From: Arthrobacter sp. ISL-48
GTDB lineage: Bacteria > Actinomycetota > Actinomycetes > Actinomycetales > Micrococcaceae
Assembly (NCBI RefSeq): GCF_018613805.1
Contig: NZ_JAGGPL010000003.1
Span: 806,001-870,000, forward strand
Direction: 5' to 3'
Length of the DNA stretch: 64,000 nt
Part shown: positions 1 to 8,748 of the stretch, piece after piece
Position numbering within the stretch: position 1 is the stretch's first letter
Layout: every line of letters starts with the position of its first letter
Position numbers and translations under genes: made by a program
The notes under the pieces: model-generated
The model's input: only the letters and a program-made list of their open reading frames with translations
Told to the model about the DNA's origin: nothing
Databases searched by the model: none

Positions 1-336
1 TCGCCGAGCACGTTGCTGGCCGTACTCAAATCCGTCGCGTTTACCTGGCGGCAGGATGTCCTGACGGACAGCGCCCGTGAGCTGTTCGATCTTGCCCGGC
101 AGCTGTATGAGCGCATGGGAACCCTGGGCGAGAACGTGAGCAAGCTGGGCTCGTCCCTGAAGTCCTCGGTGGACCGCTACAACTCCATGGTGGGCACCCT
201 TGAGGCCCGGGTCCTGCCGACCGCACGGAAACTCAATGCCCTTGATGAATCGGGCCTGATAACTCCCACCCCAGTGGAGGTGACACCGCGTTCCCTGGCC
301 GCGCCAGAGCTTCAAGAACGCGAAACTGCTGCCTGA
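1..336 (+). CDS. rmuC: DNA recombination protein RmuC, C-terminal part (cut by window edge)
   Basis: Frame 1 is open from the first base and ends at a TGA at 334-336, so only the last 111 residues are present. The opening residues PSTLLAVLKSVAFTWRQD match the conserved end of the RmuC core domain. A helical stretch follows (about residues 35-75), then a variable tail. RmuC proteins are PD-(D/E)XK nuclease-like proteins implicated in limiting inversions and recombination at repeats; the nuclease core would lie upstream of the window. The gene converges on ispH with only 8 bases between the stop codons. The family call is firm, the cellular role is from knowledge of the family. Confidence 0.85.
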   Translation, partial: SPSTLLAVLKSVAFTWRQDVLTDSARELFDLARQLYERMGTLGENVSKLGSSLKSSVDRYNSMVGTLEARVLPTARKLNALDESGLITPTPVEVTPRSLAAPELQERETAA

Positions 337-344
337 CGCCAGGG

Positions 345-1424
345 CTAGCTTCGGGACCGGCGTCCGCCAAGGGCACGGCTGACGTCTCCGGCCTCCTTCA
401 GCGTTGCCCGAAGCTCTTTAGGAAGCGAGAAAAGAAGGTCCTCTTCGGCTGTGACGACCTCTTCAACGGTGCCGTATCCGTAGTCAGCCAACAGCCGAAG
501 CACGTCCTTCACCAGCACCTCGGGAACGGATGCGCCTGATGTGACGCCCACGGTCGAAACACCTTCAAACCAGGTCTCGTCCACTTCGTTAGCGAAGTCC
601 ACGCGGTACGAGGCCTTGGCGCCGTACTCGAGGGCGACTTCCACCAGGCGCACGGAATTCGAGGAGTTTGCTGAACCCACCACGATGACCAGGTCGGCCT
701 GCGGGGAAATCTTCTTGATGGCAACCTGGCGGTTGGTGGTGGCGTAGCAGATGTCGTCGCTGGGTGGATCCTGCAGCGTGGGGAACCGTTCCTTCAGCAA
801 CCGGACAGTTTCCATGGTCTCGTCAACGCTCAGCGTGGTCTGGGACAGCCAGATGACTTTCTCCGGATCCCTGACAGTGACCTGGTCCACCTCGTGGGGC
901 CCGTTAATGATCTGGATGTGTTCGGGAGCCTCGCCGGCCGTTCCTTCAACTTCTTCATGACCGTCGTGACCGATCAGCAGAATGTCGAAGTCGTCGTTGG
1001 CGAACCGCACGGCTTCCTTGTGCACCTTGGTGACCAGTGGGCAGGTTGCGTCAATGGTGCGCAGCCCGCGTTCCTCAGCGGACTGGACGACCGCGGGCGA
1101 TACGCCGTGCGCAGAGAAAATCACCAAGGCGCCCTCAGGCACCTCGTCGGTTTCGTCGACGAAGATGGCGCCTTTTTCCTCCAGTGAGCTGACCACGTGG
1201 ACGTTGTGCACGATCTGTTTCCGGACATACACCGGGGGGCCGTAGTGTTCCAGGGCTTTTTCCACGGCGATCACGGCCCTGTCCACGCCAGCGCAATACC
1301 CGCGGGGAGCGGCCAGCAGGACCTTCTTGGGGCCGGATACCGGTGCGGCTGCGGACACGTCCTCCGGGGTTCGCCGCCTTCGCGGGACGGTCGGCATCGA
1401 GAGGGAAACTGCTGAGGAGGTCAT
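345..1424 (-). CDS. ispH: 4-hydroxy-3-methylbut-2-enyl diphosphate reductase (IspH/LytB)
   Basis: Last enzyme of the MEP isoprenoid pathway, reducing HMBPP to IPP and DMAPP with a [4Fe-4S] cluster in the cytoplasm. The protein is 359 residues. The three cluster cysteines are visible at C44 (GYCAG), C128 (DATCPLV) and C226 ([11 protein letters not shown]), and the substrate histidines sit in IVHNVHVV and FSAHGVSP. The first 30 or so residues are an actinobacterial-type extension, so an internal ATG at 1397 is a possible alternative start. The gene follows a membrane-protein gene on the same strand with a 9-base gap, so they are probably cotranscribed. Confidence 0.95.
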   Translation of the reverse strand: MTSSAVSLSMPTVPRRRRTPEDVSAAAPVSGPKKVLLAAPRGYCAGVDRAVIAVEKALEHYGPPVYVRKQIVHNVHVVSSLEEKGAIFVDETDEVPEGALVIFSAHGVSPAVVQSAEERGLRTIDATCPLVTKVHKEAVRFANDDFDILLIGHDGHEEVEGTAGEAPEHIQIINGPHEVDQVTVRDPEKVIWLSQTTLSVDETMETVRLLKERFPTLQDPPSDDICYATTNRQVAIKKISPQADLVIVVGSANSSNSVRLVEVALEYGAKASYRVDFANEVDETWFEGVSTVGVTSGASVPEVLVKDVLRLLADYGYGTVEEVVTAEEDLLFSLPKELRATLKEAGDVSRALGGRRSRS

Positions 1425-1433
1425 CTATCCATG

Positions 1434-2285
1434 CTACCGGGTTGTACGCCGGCGTCCCGGCGAGGCGATTCGGATCACAACGCCCGCCACCAGAAGCACG
1501 CCGCTGGTGATGGCGGTTGCTTGGATCCAGGTGCTGAAGTTATGGGAGGCCGCGGCGACGAACTCATTCTTGAACATGTCCGCCACCCCGTTCCCGCTCG
1601 CAGCGCCACGCACAGCGTCGCCGGCGAGCTGGGAACCTGAGGTCCACAGGCCGGCCAATAAGAGGCCCGCAACACCGGCACTGAAAAGCACTGCCCAGCG
1701 ACGACGCGCCGAAAGCAGCGCCAGCGCGAACGCAACCCCTGCCGCGATGGCCAGGATGTACCCCATCGGGGCGTAGGCAGAGAGACGTTCGACCAGCTGG
1801 CGCTGGCTTGACTGTCCGATGTTGATCAGGGTCTGGTTCGGCGCATCCAGCTGCAACCCGGACGCCCGTGAAATCTCCTGCACGCCCAGTGCCACCAGGG
1901 GCGCTACGTCCAGCGTGAGCGATGTCGTGGAGTTAGCTTCGGGCGGCAGGGTGCGGGGGTCGGCGAAGCTAAGCCGGTGGCTCCTGCGCAGCGTCTCCTC
2001 CCACGCGGCCTGGTAGCCGGGCAACCCGGCCAAAGAGCCCGCTGCCGCCTCCAGGACCGGCTGGACCAGGCCGGCCAGGGCCTGGGGGATGGCGCCCGTA
2101 TCAATAGTTCCCACTGCGGAAGCCGCAAGGCGCTGCTGGAACGCCCCATCCTTACCCAACGGGGCCGCGAGTGCCACAAAGCCGTCCTCCTGTACGACGT
2201 TGCGGTCAAGCCAGATCGCCGGAACAGCGACGGCGGAAAGCAATACGCCAAGGATGACGGCAACGGCAGAAACAAAAGTGCGCAA
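1434..2285 (-). CDS. Conserved membrane protein of unknown function upstream of ispH
   Basis: A 283-residue protein with one hydrophobic segment at the N-terminus (about residues 4-25), a long polar region (26-165) probably outside the membrane, and three hydrophobic segments near the C-terminus (about 173-195, 198-220 and 233-258), ending in a basic tail. The best start is TTG at 2285, preceded at good spacing by AAGGA (complement of 2293-2297). It lies 9 bases upstream of ispH on the same strand and is divergent from xseA. I see no catalytic motif and do not assign a function. Confidence 0.7.
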   Translation of the reverse strand: MRTFVSAVAVILGVLLSAVAVPAIWLDRNVVQEDGFVALAAPLGKDGAFQQRLAASAVGTIDTGAIPQALAGLVQPVLEAAAGSLAGLPGYQAAWEETLRRSHRLSFADPRTLPPEANSTTSLTLDVAPLVALGVQEISRASGLQLDAPNQTLINIGQSSQRQLVERLSAYAPMGYILAIAAGVAFALALLSARRRWAVLFSAGVAGLLLAGLWTSGSQLAGDAVRGAASGNGVADMFKNEFVAAASHNFSTWIQATAITSGVLLVAGVVIRIASPGRRRTTR

Positions 2286-2434
2286 ATCGGGTCCTTAACG
2301 GTCGGCGGCGGTGATGCCATCCTATGGGGCCCGGCTGGACGAAGAATGTCAGAGTCCGGTGATACCGCTTATGGATAAGGTGGGATGAAGCCTGCTACAA
2401 AATCGCCAACAGCAAACACCAGAAAAGGAACGCC

Positions 2435-2476
2435 ATGCCACTAGCCACAGCTTCCCGGGGGCGTGCGCATGTCTGA
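2435..2476 (+). CDS. Possible 13-codon upstream ORF overlapping the xseA start
   Basis: ATG at 2435 is preceded by a good ribosome-binding site (AAAAGGA, 2423-2429). It reads 13 codons to TGA at 2474-2476, in a different frame from xseA. The stop falls just after the xseA ATG at 2469, so the frames overlap by 8 bases. The xseA start has only a G-run as a ribosome site, so ribosomes finishing the small ORF could restart on xseA. The peptide ([13 protein letters not shown]) looks like nothing known. Translation is unproven. Confidence 0.35.
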   Translation: MPLATASRGRAHV

Positions 2477-3782
2477 ACCCGCGGCCCTTCCCGGCCCGGC
2501 CGGCTCCACCCTGCCTGCCACGGCAGCAGAAACCACGCCGGACAACCCGTGGCCCCTACAGCTGCTGTCCCAAAAACTAAAAGCCCACATCGACCGGACC
2601 CCGTCGGCGTGGGTCGAGGGCCAGGTCATTGAGCTCAACAGGCGCGGCACCAACGCCTACCTGACGCTGCGCGACGTGGACGCTGAGGTTTCCCTGCCGG
2701 CTTCGGTCTGGACCAAAATCCTTGAGCGGCAGAACATGCCCCTGGAGCGCGGATCCCGGGTTGTTGCCTTGCTCAAACCGGAGTTCTGGCTGAAGACCGG
2801 CCGCCTGAACATGCTGGTCAGGGACATCCGGCCGGTGGGCCTGGGCGACCTCCTGGCGCGTATCGAACGGCTGCGCCAGGCCTTGTCCGTTGAGGGACTC
2901 TTTGCCGATTCCCGGAAAAAGCCGTTGCCGCTGCTCCCGCACCGCATCGGCCTCATCACCGGCCGCGACTCGGACGCCAAAAAAGACGTCCTCCAGAACG
3001 CCGCGCTCCGCTGGCCCGCCGTCGAATTCGAGATCCGCGAAGTGGCGGTCCAAGGCAATACGGCCGTGTCACAGATCATTCGGGCTCTCCGGGAACTCGA
3101 CGGACGTCCGGATGTGGATGTCATCGTCATCGCCCGTGGCGGCGGCGCGCTTGAAGACCTTCTCCCGTTCAACAGCGAAGAACTGATCCGCGCCGTCGCC
3201 GCCGCCGAAACTCCCGTTGTCAGCGCCATCGGGCATGAGGCAGACCGGCCGCTGCTCGACGACGTCGCGGATCTCCGGGCATCCACTCCCACGGACGCAG
3301 GCAAGCGGATTGTTCCGGATGTTGCCGAGGAGCTGGCCAACGTGCGCCTGGCCAGGGAGCAGTTGCGCCGCTGCATCGGCCGGCTGGTGGACAGGGAGGC
3401 CGACCGCCTGCTGTCCCTTCACTCCCGGCCAGTCCTTGCCGCCCCGGAGGGTATGGTCACGGTCCGGTCCGACGAGATTGAACGCCTCCTGCGAAGGTCA
3501 TCCGCCGCCGTCAGCTCCATCGTGGTGCGGGCAGCGGACCAGCTGGGCCACCTCCAGGCGCAGGTGCGGGCTCTCTCACCGCAAAAAACCCTTGACCGCG
3601 GCTACGCAGTCGTCGAGCTGGCCCGCGGGCGGACCGCCAGCAGTGAAGATTCGGCAGGCCACGCCGTGGTCCGGGACCCTGCAGAGGCACCCTCCGGCAC
3701 GCCTTTGACGGTCCGTGTTGCCGAAGGCCGTTTTGGTGCCACATCCACCGGAAGAATTCAACAAGGAGAAGCACATGGCTGA
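2469..3782 (+). CDS. xseA: Exodeoxyribonuclease VII large subunit
   Basis: Catalytic subunit of exonuclease VII, which degrades single-stranded DNA to oligonucleotides and functions in repair. The 437-residue protein has the N-terminal OB-fold (about residues 25-125; [20 protein letters not shown]), the central Exonuc_VII_L domain with [30 protein letters not shown] and [20 protein letters not shown], the helical region, and the C-terminal LDRGYAVV motif. I chose ATG 2469 because the G-run at 2457-2461 is at proper spacing; GTG 2463 is the alternative. The stop overlaps xseB, as usual for the pair. Confidence 0.95.
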   Translation: MSEPAALPGPAGSTLPATAAETTPDNPWPLQLLSQKLKAHIDRTPSAWVEGQVIELNRRGTNAYLTLRDVDAEVSLPASVWTKILERQNMPLERGSRVVALLKPEFWLKTGRLNMLVRDIRPVGLGDLLARIERLRQALSVEGLFADSRKKPLPLLPHRIGLITGRDSDAKKDVLQNAALRWPAVEFEIREVAVQGNTAVSQIIRALRELDGRPDVDVIVIARGGGALEDLLPFNSEELIRAVAAAETPVVSAIGHEADRPLLDDVADLRASTPTDAGKRIVPDVAEELANVRLAREQLRRCIGRLVDREADRLLSLHSRPVLAAPEGMVTVRSDEIERLLRRSSAAVSSIVVRAADQLGHLQAQVRALSPQKTLDRGYAVVELARGRTASSEDSAGHAVVRDPAEAPSGTPLTVRVAEGRFGATSTGRIQQGEAHG

Positions 3783-3993
3783 AACAAAGCCTGGTTCGGA
3801 TATTGACGCCCTGAGTTACGAGGAAGCCCGCGAGCAGCTCGTTGCCGTGGTCGGCAGGCTCGAGGCCGGAGGAGCCAGCCTGGAGGAATCACTGGCGCTG
3901 TGGGAACGCGGCGAAGCCCTGGCCAAGCGCTGTGAAGAGTGGCTGGAGGGAGCCCGGAAGCGGCTCGCCGCGGCCCGCGACCAGCCGCTCTGA
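3775..3993 (+). CDS. xseB: Exodeoxyribonuclease VII small subunit
   Basis: A 72-residue helical partner of XseA. The signature [18 protein letters not shown] followed by [18 protein letters not shown] is typical of the family and length is normal. I chose ATG 3775 because AAGGAG (3763-3768) sits at ideal distance; an upstream in-frame start exists but would only read through xseA sequence. It overlaps the xseA end by 8 bases, so translation is probably coupled. The stop codon lies inside a perfect 13-bp tandem duplication (3979-3991 and 3992-4004). Confidence 0.92.
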   Translation: MAETKPGSDIDALSYEEAREQLVAVVGRLEAGGASLEESLALWERGEALAKRCEEWLEGARKRLAAARDQPL

Positions 3994-4004
3994 CCAGCCG
4001 CTCT
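3979..4004 (+). repeat. Perfect 13-bp tandem duplication across the xseB stop codon
   Basis: The 13 bases at 3979-3991 are repeated exactly at 3992-4004, and the xseB TGA spans the junction. A single-copy ancestor would end the protein at the same residue or with a changed tail, so it looks like a recent slippage event at the gene end. Confidence 0.7.
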
Positions 4005-4015
4005 GTGCAGCGGCT
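3996..4015 (+). terminator. Short hairpin after xseB, possible weak terminator
   Basis: AGCCGCT (3996-4002) pairs perfectly with AGCGGCT (4009-4015) around a 6-base loop, between the convergent xseB and ppk2 genes. There is no T-run on either side, so intrinsic termination would be weak. Confidence 0.35.
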
Positions 4016-4045
4016 CTGTGCAAGCCGTCTAGCCTCAGGCAGCGT

Positions 4046-4900
4046 TCAGGATCTTGCCACCAGCTCGCGTTCTGCGTCAACGTCGAACTCAGCCTTGGGC
4101 CACTCCAGCTTCAGGTCGGACAAGGCGCCAAGCACCAGCTGCTGCACGGCGATCCGCGCATACCACTTCTTGTTGGCTGGGACCACATGCCAGGGCGCCG
4201 CCTCGCCATTGGTCTCGTCGAAGGCCGCCTGGAAGGCCGCCATGTAGTCGTCCCAGAAGGCGCGCTCATCCAAATCACCGTGGCTGTACTTCCAGTGTTT
4301 TGCCGGGTTGTCCAGCCGTGCCAGGAGCCGCGACTTTTGTTCGTCCTTGCTGATGTAGAGCATGACCTTGATGATCTTCGTTCCGGATTCCGTCAGCCGT
4401 GATTCGAATTCGTTGATGGCAACATACCGGCGCTTCAGTTCCTCGGGAGTCGCCCAACTATGGACCCGGTGGATCAGGACGTCCTCATAGTGGGAGCGGT
4501 CAAAAACGCCCACCATGCCTGCGGCAGGGACCTCCTTTTCGATGCGCCAGAGGAAGTCATAGGACTTTTCCTCTTCCGTGGGAGCCTTGAAGGCCTTGAA
4601 CTGGACGCCCTGCGGATCCGTTGCGGCCATGACATGGCTGACGATGCCGCCCTTCCCTGCGGTATCCATCGCCTGAAGGACCAGCAGGATCCGTTTGGTC
4701 CCCCCGAAGCGGGACTCGGCAAAGAGCTTTTCCTGCAATTCACTCAGTTTGCCGTCCAGGTCCGCCAGCAGGGCCCGCCCGTCGGCTTTGGTCCCGATGT
4801 ATCCGGGCGTGGAGTCAGGATCGACGTCCGCCAAGGCAAAGCCGGGTGCGATCCTCAGCGTCTCGGAAGGGTGCTGCTTGAACTGAATGATGCCGGCCAT
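4046..4900 (-). CDS. Polyphosphate kinase 2 family protein
   Basis: A 284-residue PPK2-type nucleotide phosphotransferase, which moves phosphate between inorganic polyphosphate and nucleotides in the cytoplasm. The Walker A-like motif DTAGKGG follows LLVLQAM, the partner motif FDRSHYEDVLIHRVH contains the Walker B-like Asp-Arg, and W-K-Y-S and RDxxW-like lid residues follow (KHWKYSHGDLDERAFWDDYM). Length and layout fit the single-domain class I/III proteins; which nucleotide (AMP, ADP or GDP) is used cannot be read from sequence by eye. It converges on xseB. Confidence 0.9.
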   Translation of the reverse strand: MAGIIQFKQHPSETLRIAPGFALADVDPDSTPGYIGTKADGRALLADLDGKLSELQEKLFAESRFGGTKRILLVLQAMDTAGKGGIVSHVMAATDPQGVQFKAFKAPTEEEKSYDFLWRIEKEVPAAGMVGVFDRSHYEDVLIHRVHSWATPEELKRRYVAINEFESRLTESGTKIIKVMLYISKDEQKSRLLARLDNPAKHWKYSHGDLDERAFWDDYMAAFQAAFDETNGEAAPWHVVPANKKWYARIAVQQLVLGALSDLKLEWPKAEFDVDAERELVARS

Positions 4901-4949
4901 GAGGATCCTCTTCCCGAAGTGTCACGGGCCCTAAGCCCGTGACCACAGG

Positions 4950-6170
4950 CTAGTTCCCCTGATACCGGCTAAGGAAGTCCCCCATGCGCCCAACCGCCTC
5001 TTCAATGTCCTTCACGTTGGGCAGTGTGACCATCCGGAAATGGTCCGGGCGTATCCAATTGAAGGCACGGCCGTGGGATACCAGGATCTTCTGCTCCCTG
5101 AGCAGGTCCAGGACAAACTTTTCGTCATCGCGGATGTGGTAGACCTCAGGGTCCAGGCGCGGGAACAAATAGAGGGCGCCGCGGGCCTGCTGGGTACTAA
5201 CACCCGGTATGGCGTTGAGCATGTCATACGCCTTGTTGCGCTGTTCCAGCAGCCGCCCGCCGGGCAGGATGAGGTCGTTGATGCTCTGATACCCGCCCAG
5301 AGCCGTCTGGATAGCGTGCTGGGCAGGCACGTTAGCGCAGAGCCGCATGTTGGCGAGCAGGCTGATGCCCTCGAGATAATCCGAGGCGTCCTTCTTGGGG
5401 CCTGCGATTGCCATCCAGCCGGCGCGATAGCCGCAGACCCGGTAGGCCTTGGACAGGCCACTAAAAGTGAGGCAGAGCACGTCGTCGCCGGTCAGCGCGG
5501 CCAGGTTGACGTGCACGGCGTCTTCGTACAGGATCTTCTCGTAAATTTCGTCGGCAAAAAGCACCAGCCCGTGCTTCTCCGCGAGCGCCACAATCTTCTT
5601 CAGCGTCCCCTCGGGATAGACAGCGCCGGTGGGGTTGTTCGGGTTGATCACCACGATTCCCTTGGTGCGGGGCGTGATCTTGGCCTCCATGTCCTCAAGG
5701 TCCGGCTGCCAGCCGGACTCCTCGTCACAGAGGTAGTGCACTGGCTTCCCGCTGGCGAGGGCAACGGACGCGGTCCACAGCGGGTAATCTGGCGTCGGAA
5801 TCAGGACTTCGTCGCCGTCGTCCAGCAACGCCATGAGGGACATGGTGATGAGTTCGCTGACGCCGTTGCCCAGGTAGACGTCGTCCACATGGATGTTCTG
5901 GATTCCCCGGGTTTGGTAATACTGCGAGACAGCCGTCCGGGCTGAGAAGATGCCGCGGGAGTCGCTGTACCCCTGGGCATGCGGCAGGTGGCGGATCATG
6001 TCCACCAGAATCGCGTCCGGCGCTTCGAATCCAAACGGCGCCGGGTTGCCGATGTTCAGTTTAAGGATCCGGTGACCCTCCGCCTCCATCTGCTGGGCGG
6101 CCTGAAGAATCGGTCCACGGATGTCGTAAAGGACGTTATGAAGCTTGGTGGACTGCTTGAATTCTGCCAT
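4950..6170 (-). CDS. Pyridoxal-phosphate aminotransferase, AlaA-like (alanine/aspartate family)
   Basis: A 406-residue class I fold aminotransferase. The N-terminus (NVLYDIRGPILQAAQQMEAEG, then LKLNIGNPAPFGFEAPD) closely resembles the glutamate-pyruvate aminotransferase AlaA of E. coli. Visible cofactor residues are NPNNPTG (176-182), DEIYEKI (208 onward) and the Schiff-base lysine K241 in SGLSKAYRVCGYR. Probable reaction: alanine + 2-oxoglutarate to pyruvate + glutamate. It stands alone, with a 100-base hairpin-bearing gap to the ABC operon. The exact substrate is inferred from similarity. Confidence 0.85.
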   Translation of the reverse strand: MAEFKQSTKLHNVLYDIRGPILQAAQQMEAEGHRILKLNIGNPAPFGFEAPDAILVDMIRHLPHAQGYSDSRGIFSARTAVSQYYQTRGIQNIHVDDVYLGNGVSELITMSLMALLDDGDEVLIPTPDYPLWTASVALASGKPVHYLCDEESGWQPDLEDMEAKITPRTKGIVVINPNNPTGAVYPEGTLKKIVALAEKHGLVLFADEIYEKILYEDAVHVNLAALTGDDVLCLTFSGLSKAYRVCGYRAGWMAIAGPKKDASDYLEGISLLANMRLCANVPAQHAIQTALGGYQSINDLILPGGRLLEQRNKAYDMLNAIPGVSTQQARGALYLFPRLDPEVYHIRDDEKFVLDLLREQKILVSHGRAFNWIRPDHFRMVTLPNVKDIEEAVGRMGDFLSRYQGN

Positions 6171-6270
6171 CCATCAAATATGCCACAGGAAGGATGTACT
6201 TCCGTTGAGACCTCGGACACAGGCCCAGGCCGCGCCACGGGCCTTGCGACGCACAGGATAACCCGGGCAT

Positions 6271-6311
6271 GACGCCGGGGGCCGGACGTTGAAATTCCGG
6301 CCCCCGCCGTC
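6271..6311 (-). terminator. Strong hairpin after the OpuC-like operon
   Basis: Arms 6271-6286 and 6296-6311 pair over 16 positions with one C-C mismatch and a 9-base loop; the stem core is G/C only. It lies 28 bases past the stop of the binding-protein gene (minus strand), so it probably ends that operon. No T-run follows. Confidence 0.6.
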
Positions 6312-6338
6312 GTGAATCAGTCAGAGGGGCGCCTGTTC

Positions 6339-7298
6339 CTACTTGACGATTCCCTTGTCCTTGAGCCAGCCCGCTGCCGCGTCCTTGGCGTTCTGCTTCT
6401 GGTCCCCGCTGACTGCCCGGTTGAGGTTAATCAGGTCGTCCGTGGTCAGCATGCGTGAAACCGCGTTGAGCGCGTCCTTGGCCTTGTCTGTCATGTTCGC
6501 CTTGTTGTACAGCGGCAGGACCTGCTGAGCCTTGAAGTTGTTCTTGGGATCCTCCAGCACCACCAGATCGTTGTCCGCGATGGAGGGAGTGGTCGTGTAG
6601 ATGTCGGCCACCTGGACGTCATCGGTGAGCAGTGCCTGCAGCGTCAGGTTGCCGCCGCCGTCGCTGAACGGCTTGAGGGCCTTGAGTTCGCAGCCGTACT
6701 TGTCTTTGAGGCCGGGGAAGCCGTAGGCGCGCGTTTCAAACGTGGCCGGGGCCGCCATGGTCAGGTCCTTGCATACCTTGGCCAGATCCTGGATGGACTT
6801 CAGCTGGTACTTTTCGGCCGTCGCCTTGGTGACCACCATGGCATCCTTGTCCTCGGCTTTGGAGGCTTCCAGGACGGCGAGTCCCTGGGGCAGCTTGCCC
6901 GGAAGGGCTTTGTAGACGTCGTCAGCTGACACCTCCGGTGCATCGGGATTTACGTATGAGAGCAGGTTGCCGGAGTACTCCGGCACCAAGTCAACGGAAC
7001 CGTCCTGCACGGCTTTGAAGTAGATTTCCCGGGATCCGATATTGGGCTTCGTGGTTGCCGTGATGCCGGCCGCGTTCAGTGCTCCGGCGTAGATCTCGGC
7101 GATCACCTGACTTTCCGGGAAGTCGGCGGAGCCGACAGTCAGTGGCTTGCCCTCGGTGCTGCCGTTTCCGGTACTGGTACTAGGGCTGGATAGCGGGTTG
7201 CTGCCGCCGCATGCCGAGAGTGCGACTGCGATGCCGACGCCGGCGGCCAGGCCTGCCAGGCCCCGCCTGGTCAGGGTCGTCCGGACATGGTTCTTCAT
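6339..7298 (-). CDS. Osmolyte (glycine betaine/choline-type) ABC transporter substrate-binding lipoprotein
   Basis: A 319-residue binding protein. It starts with a basic n-region and hydrophobic core ending in the lipobox LSAC (cleavage before Cys about 30), then GGSNP. The mature part is OpuAC/ProX-type (LTVGSADFPESQVIAEIYA, TTKPNIGSREIYFKAVQDG, LVPEYSGNLL), the family that captures quaternary ammonium osmolytes such as glycine betaine, choline or carnitine. It is the last of four overlapping genes; its ATG overlaps the upstream permease stop by 4 bases. The exact ligand is not determined. Confidence 0.88.
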   Translation of the reverse strand: MKNHVRTTLTRRGLAGLAAGVGIAVALSACGGSNPLSSPSTSTGNGSTEGKPLTVGSADFPESQVIAEIYAGALNAAGITATTKPNIGSREIYFKAVQDGSVDLVPEYSGNLLSYVNPDAPEVSADDVYKALPGKLPQGLAVLEASKAEDKDAMVVTKATAEKYQLKSIQDLAKVCKDLTMAAPATFETRAYGFPGLKDKYGCELKALKPFSDGGGNLTLQALLTDDVQVADIYTTTPSIADNDLVVLEDPKNNFKAQQVLPLYNKANMTDKAKDALNAVSRMLTTDDLINLNRAVSGDQKQNAKDAAAGWLKDKGIVK

Positions 7299-8041
7299 GG
7301 GTTGCCTCCTTGGACAGCAGCTGGCGCCGGTGCGGCAGCTGTGAGATCGGCGGTGGCCTTCTGGCCACCGGGGGTTTCAGGTGAAAGGCCGGGCGAGAGA
7401 AGTAATTTCTGCACTGCGGCCAGGATAAGGTCCACACCGATGGCCAGCCCGGCAATCAGCAGCGAACCGGCGAGCATCCGCGGGAAATCCTGCAGGACCA
7501 GACCGTCAAAAAGATAGCGGCCCAGGCCACCCAGCGGCAGGTAGGCCACCACTGACACGGTGGCGATGACTTGAAGGACGGCCGTGCGGATGCCCCCGAA
7601 CATGACCTGGAATCCGTTGGGCAGTTCCACCCCGAAAAGGATCTGCAGTTCGGTCATGCCCATCGCCCGGGCCGCGTCCACGACGTTACGGTCCACGCTG
7701 GAAATGCCGGCGTACGTGCCCGCCAGCAGCGGCGGCACGGTAAGGACAACCAGGGCCCAGACCGGCGGCATGAGGCCACTTCCCGCGATAAGTGCGAAGA
7801 GAACCAGCAGGCCCAAGGTTGGCAGCGCCCGCAGCGCGCCCGCCACGGCAACGGCAACCACACGGCCACGGCCGGTGTGTCCGATGTAGAGTCCCACCGG
7901 TATCGCGATCGCGGCGGATATAAGGAGCACGATTCCGCTGTACTGCAGGTGTTCGAGCAGGCGGACGGGAATACCCGAACTTCCGGTCCAGTGGGCAGGC
8001 GCCGCAATCCAGTCAAGGGTGTCCGTGAAAACATTGCTCAT
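7295..8041 (-). CDS. Osmolyte ABC transporter permease (second of the pair)
   Basis: A 248-residue inner-membrane permease with about five or six hydrophobic segments. It carries the BPD_transp_1 signature with the EAA-like loop (AARAMGMTELQILFGVELPNGFQVMFGGIRTA). Its C-terminal 30 residues are a cytoplasmic Pro/Ala-rich tail. It overlaps both neighbours by 4 bases (ATGA), so the operon is translationally coupled. Together with the next permease it forms the membrane channel. Confidence 0.88.
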   Translation of the reverse strand: MSNVFTDTLDWIAAPAHWTGSSGIPVRLLEHLQYSGIVLLISAAIAIPVGLYIGHTGRGRVVAVAVAGALRALPTLGLLVLFALIAGSGLMPPVWALVVLTVPPLLAGTYAGISSVDRNVVDAARAMGMTELQILFGVELPNGFQVMFGGIRTAVLQVIATVSVVAYLPLGGLGRYLFDGLVLQDFPRMLAGSLLIAGLAIGVDLILAAVQKLLLSPGLSPETPGGQKATADLTAAAPAPAAVQGGNP

Positions 8042-8748
8042 GATCCGGCCCCCGCGTGAATCCGGGCATCAGCAACGATTCCTGCGCTGACTGCCGGTGA
8101 AGGACCGGCGGCATTCGCAGCCCGGGTCCAGGGCGTCAGCAGCCGCTCCAGGAGGACCAAAACCCCGTCCATGGCCAGGGCCAGAACCAGGATGGCCCCG
8201 ATGCCAACCACCACCTCGGTCACGAAGGTGCGCTGCAGCCCGTCGGTGAACAAAATACCCAGATTACCTACGCCCAGGAGCGCAGCCACGCTCACCAGCG
8301 AGATGTTGCTGACGGAAACCACCCGCAGGCCCGCAAACAGCACCGGGAGGGAGAGTGGCACATCGATCTGGAGGAACCGCGCCAATGGCTTGTAGCCCAT
8401 GGCCACCGCGGCCTGGCGCAGGTCCTCGTCCACGGAATCGAAGGCGTCCAGGGCGGCGCGGACCAACAGTGCCACTGCATAGATGGTCAGGGCGACGATC
8501 ACATTGAGCGGGTCAAGGATCCTGGTTCCCAGCAGCGGAGGAAGGATGATGAAAAGGGCCAGTGACGGGATGGTGTACAGCAGCGAACTGGCCGTGAGCA
8601 CAAGTGTCCGGAGCGCCGGATTTGTCCGGGCAAGCTGCGCCAGCGGTATCGAGAGCACCAGGCCCAGGACCATGGGCACGAGGGCAAGAACCAGGTGCTG
8701 GCCCGCCCGTTCCAGGACCATCGCGCTGTTTGACAGAAGCCACTCCAT
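8038..8748 (-). CDS. Osmolyte ABC transporter permease (first of the pair)
   Basis: A 236-residue permease of the OpuCB/ProW type. Hydrophobic segments occur at about residues 12-35, 47-70, 78-98, 140-160 and 175-200, and the EAA loop is visible (DEDLRQAAVAMGYKPLARFLQIDVPLS). Start ATG 8748 shares its first base with the stop of the ATPase gene. The paired permease follows with a 4-base overlap. Role: translocation of an osmolyte in an ATP-driven importer. Confidence 0.88.
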   Translation of the reverse strand: MEWLLSNSAMVLERAGQHLVLALVPMVLGLVLSIPLAQLARTNPALRTLVLTASSLLYTIPSLALFIILPPLLGTRILDPLNVIVALTIYAVALLVRAALDAFDSVDEDLRQAAVAMGYKPLARFLQIDVPLSLPVLFAGLRVVSVSNISLVSVAALLGVGNLGILFTDGLQRTFVTEVVVGIGAILVLALAMDGVLVLLERLLTPWTRAANAAGPSPAVSAGIVADARIHAGAGS

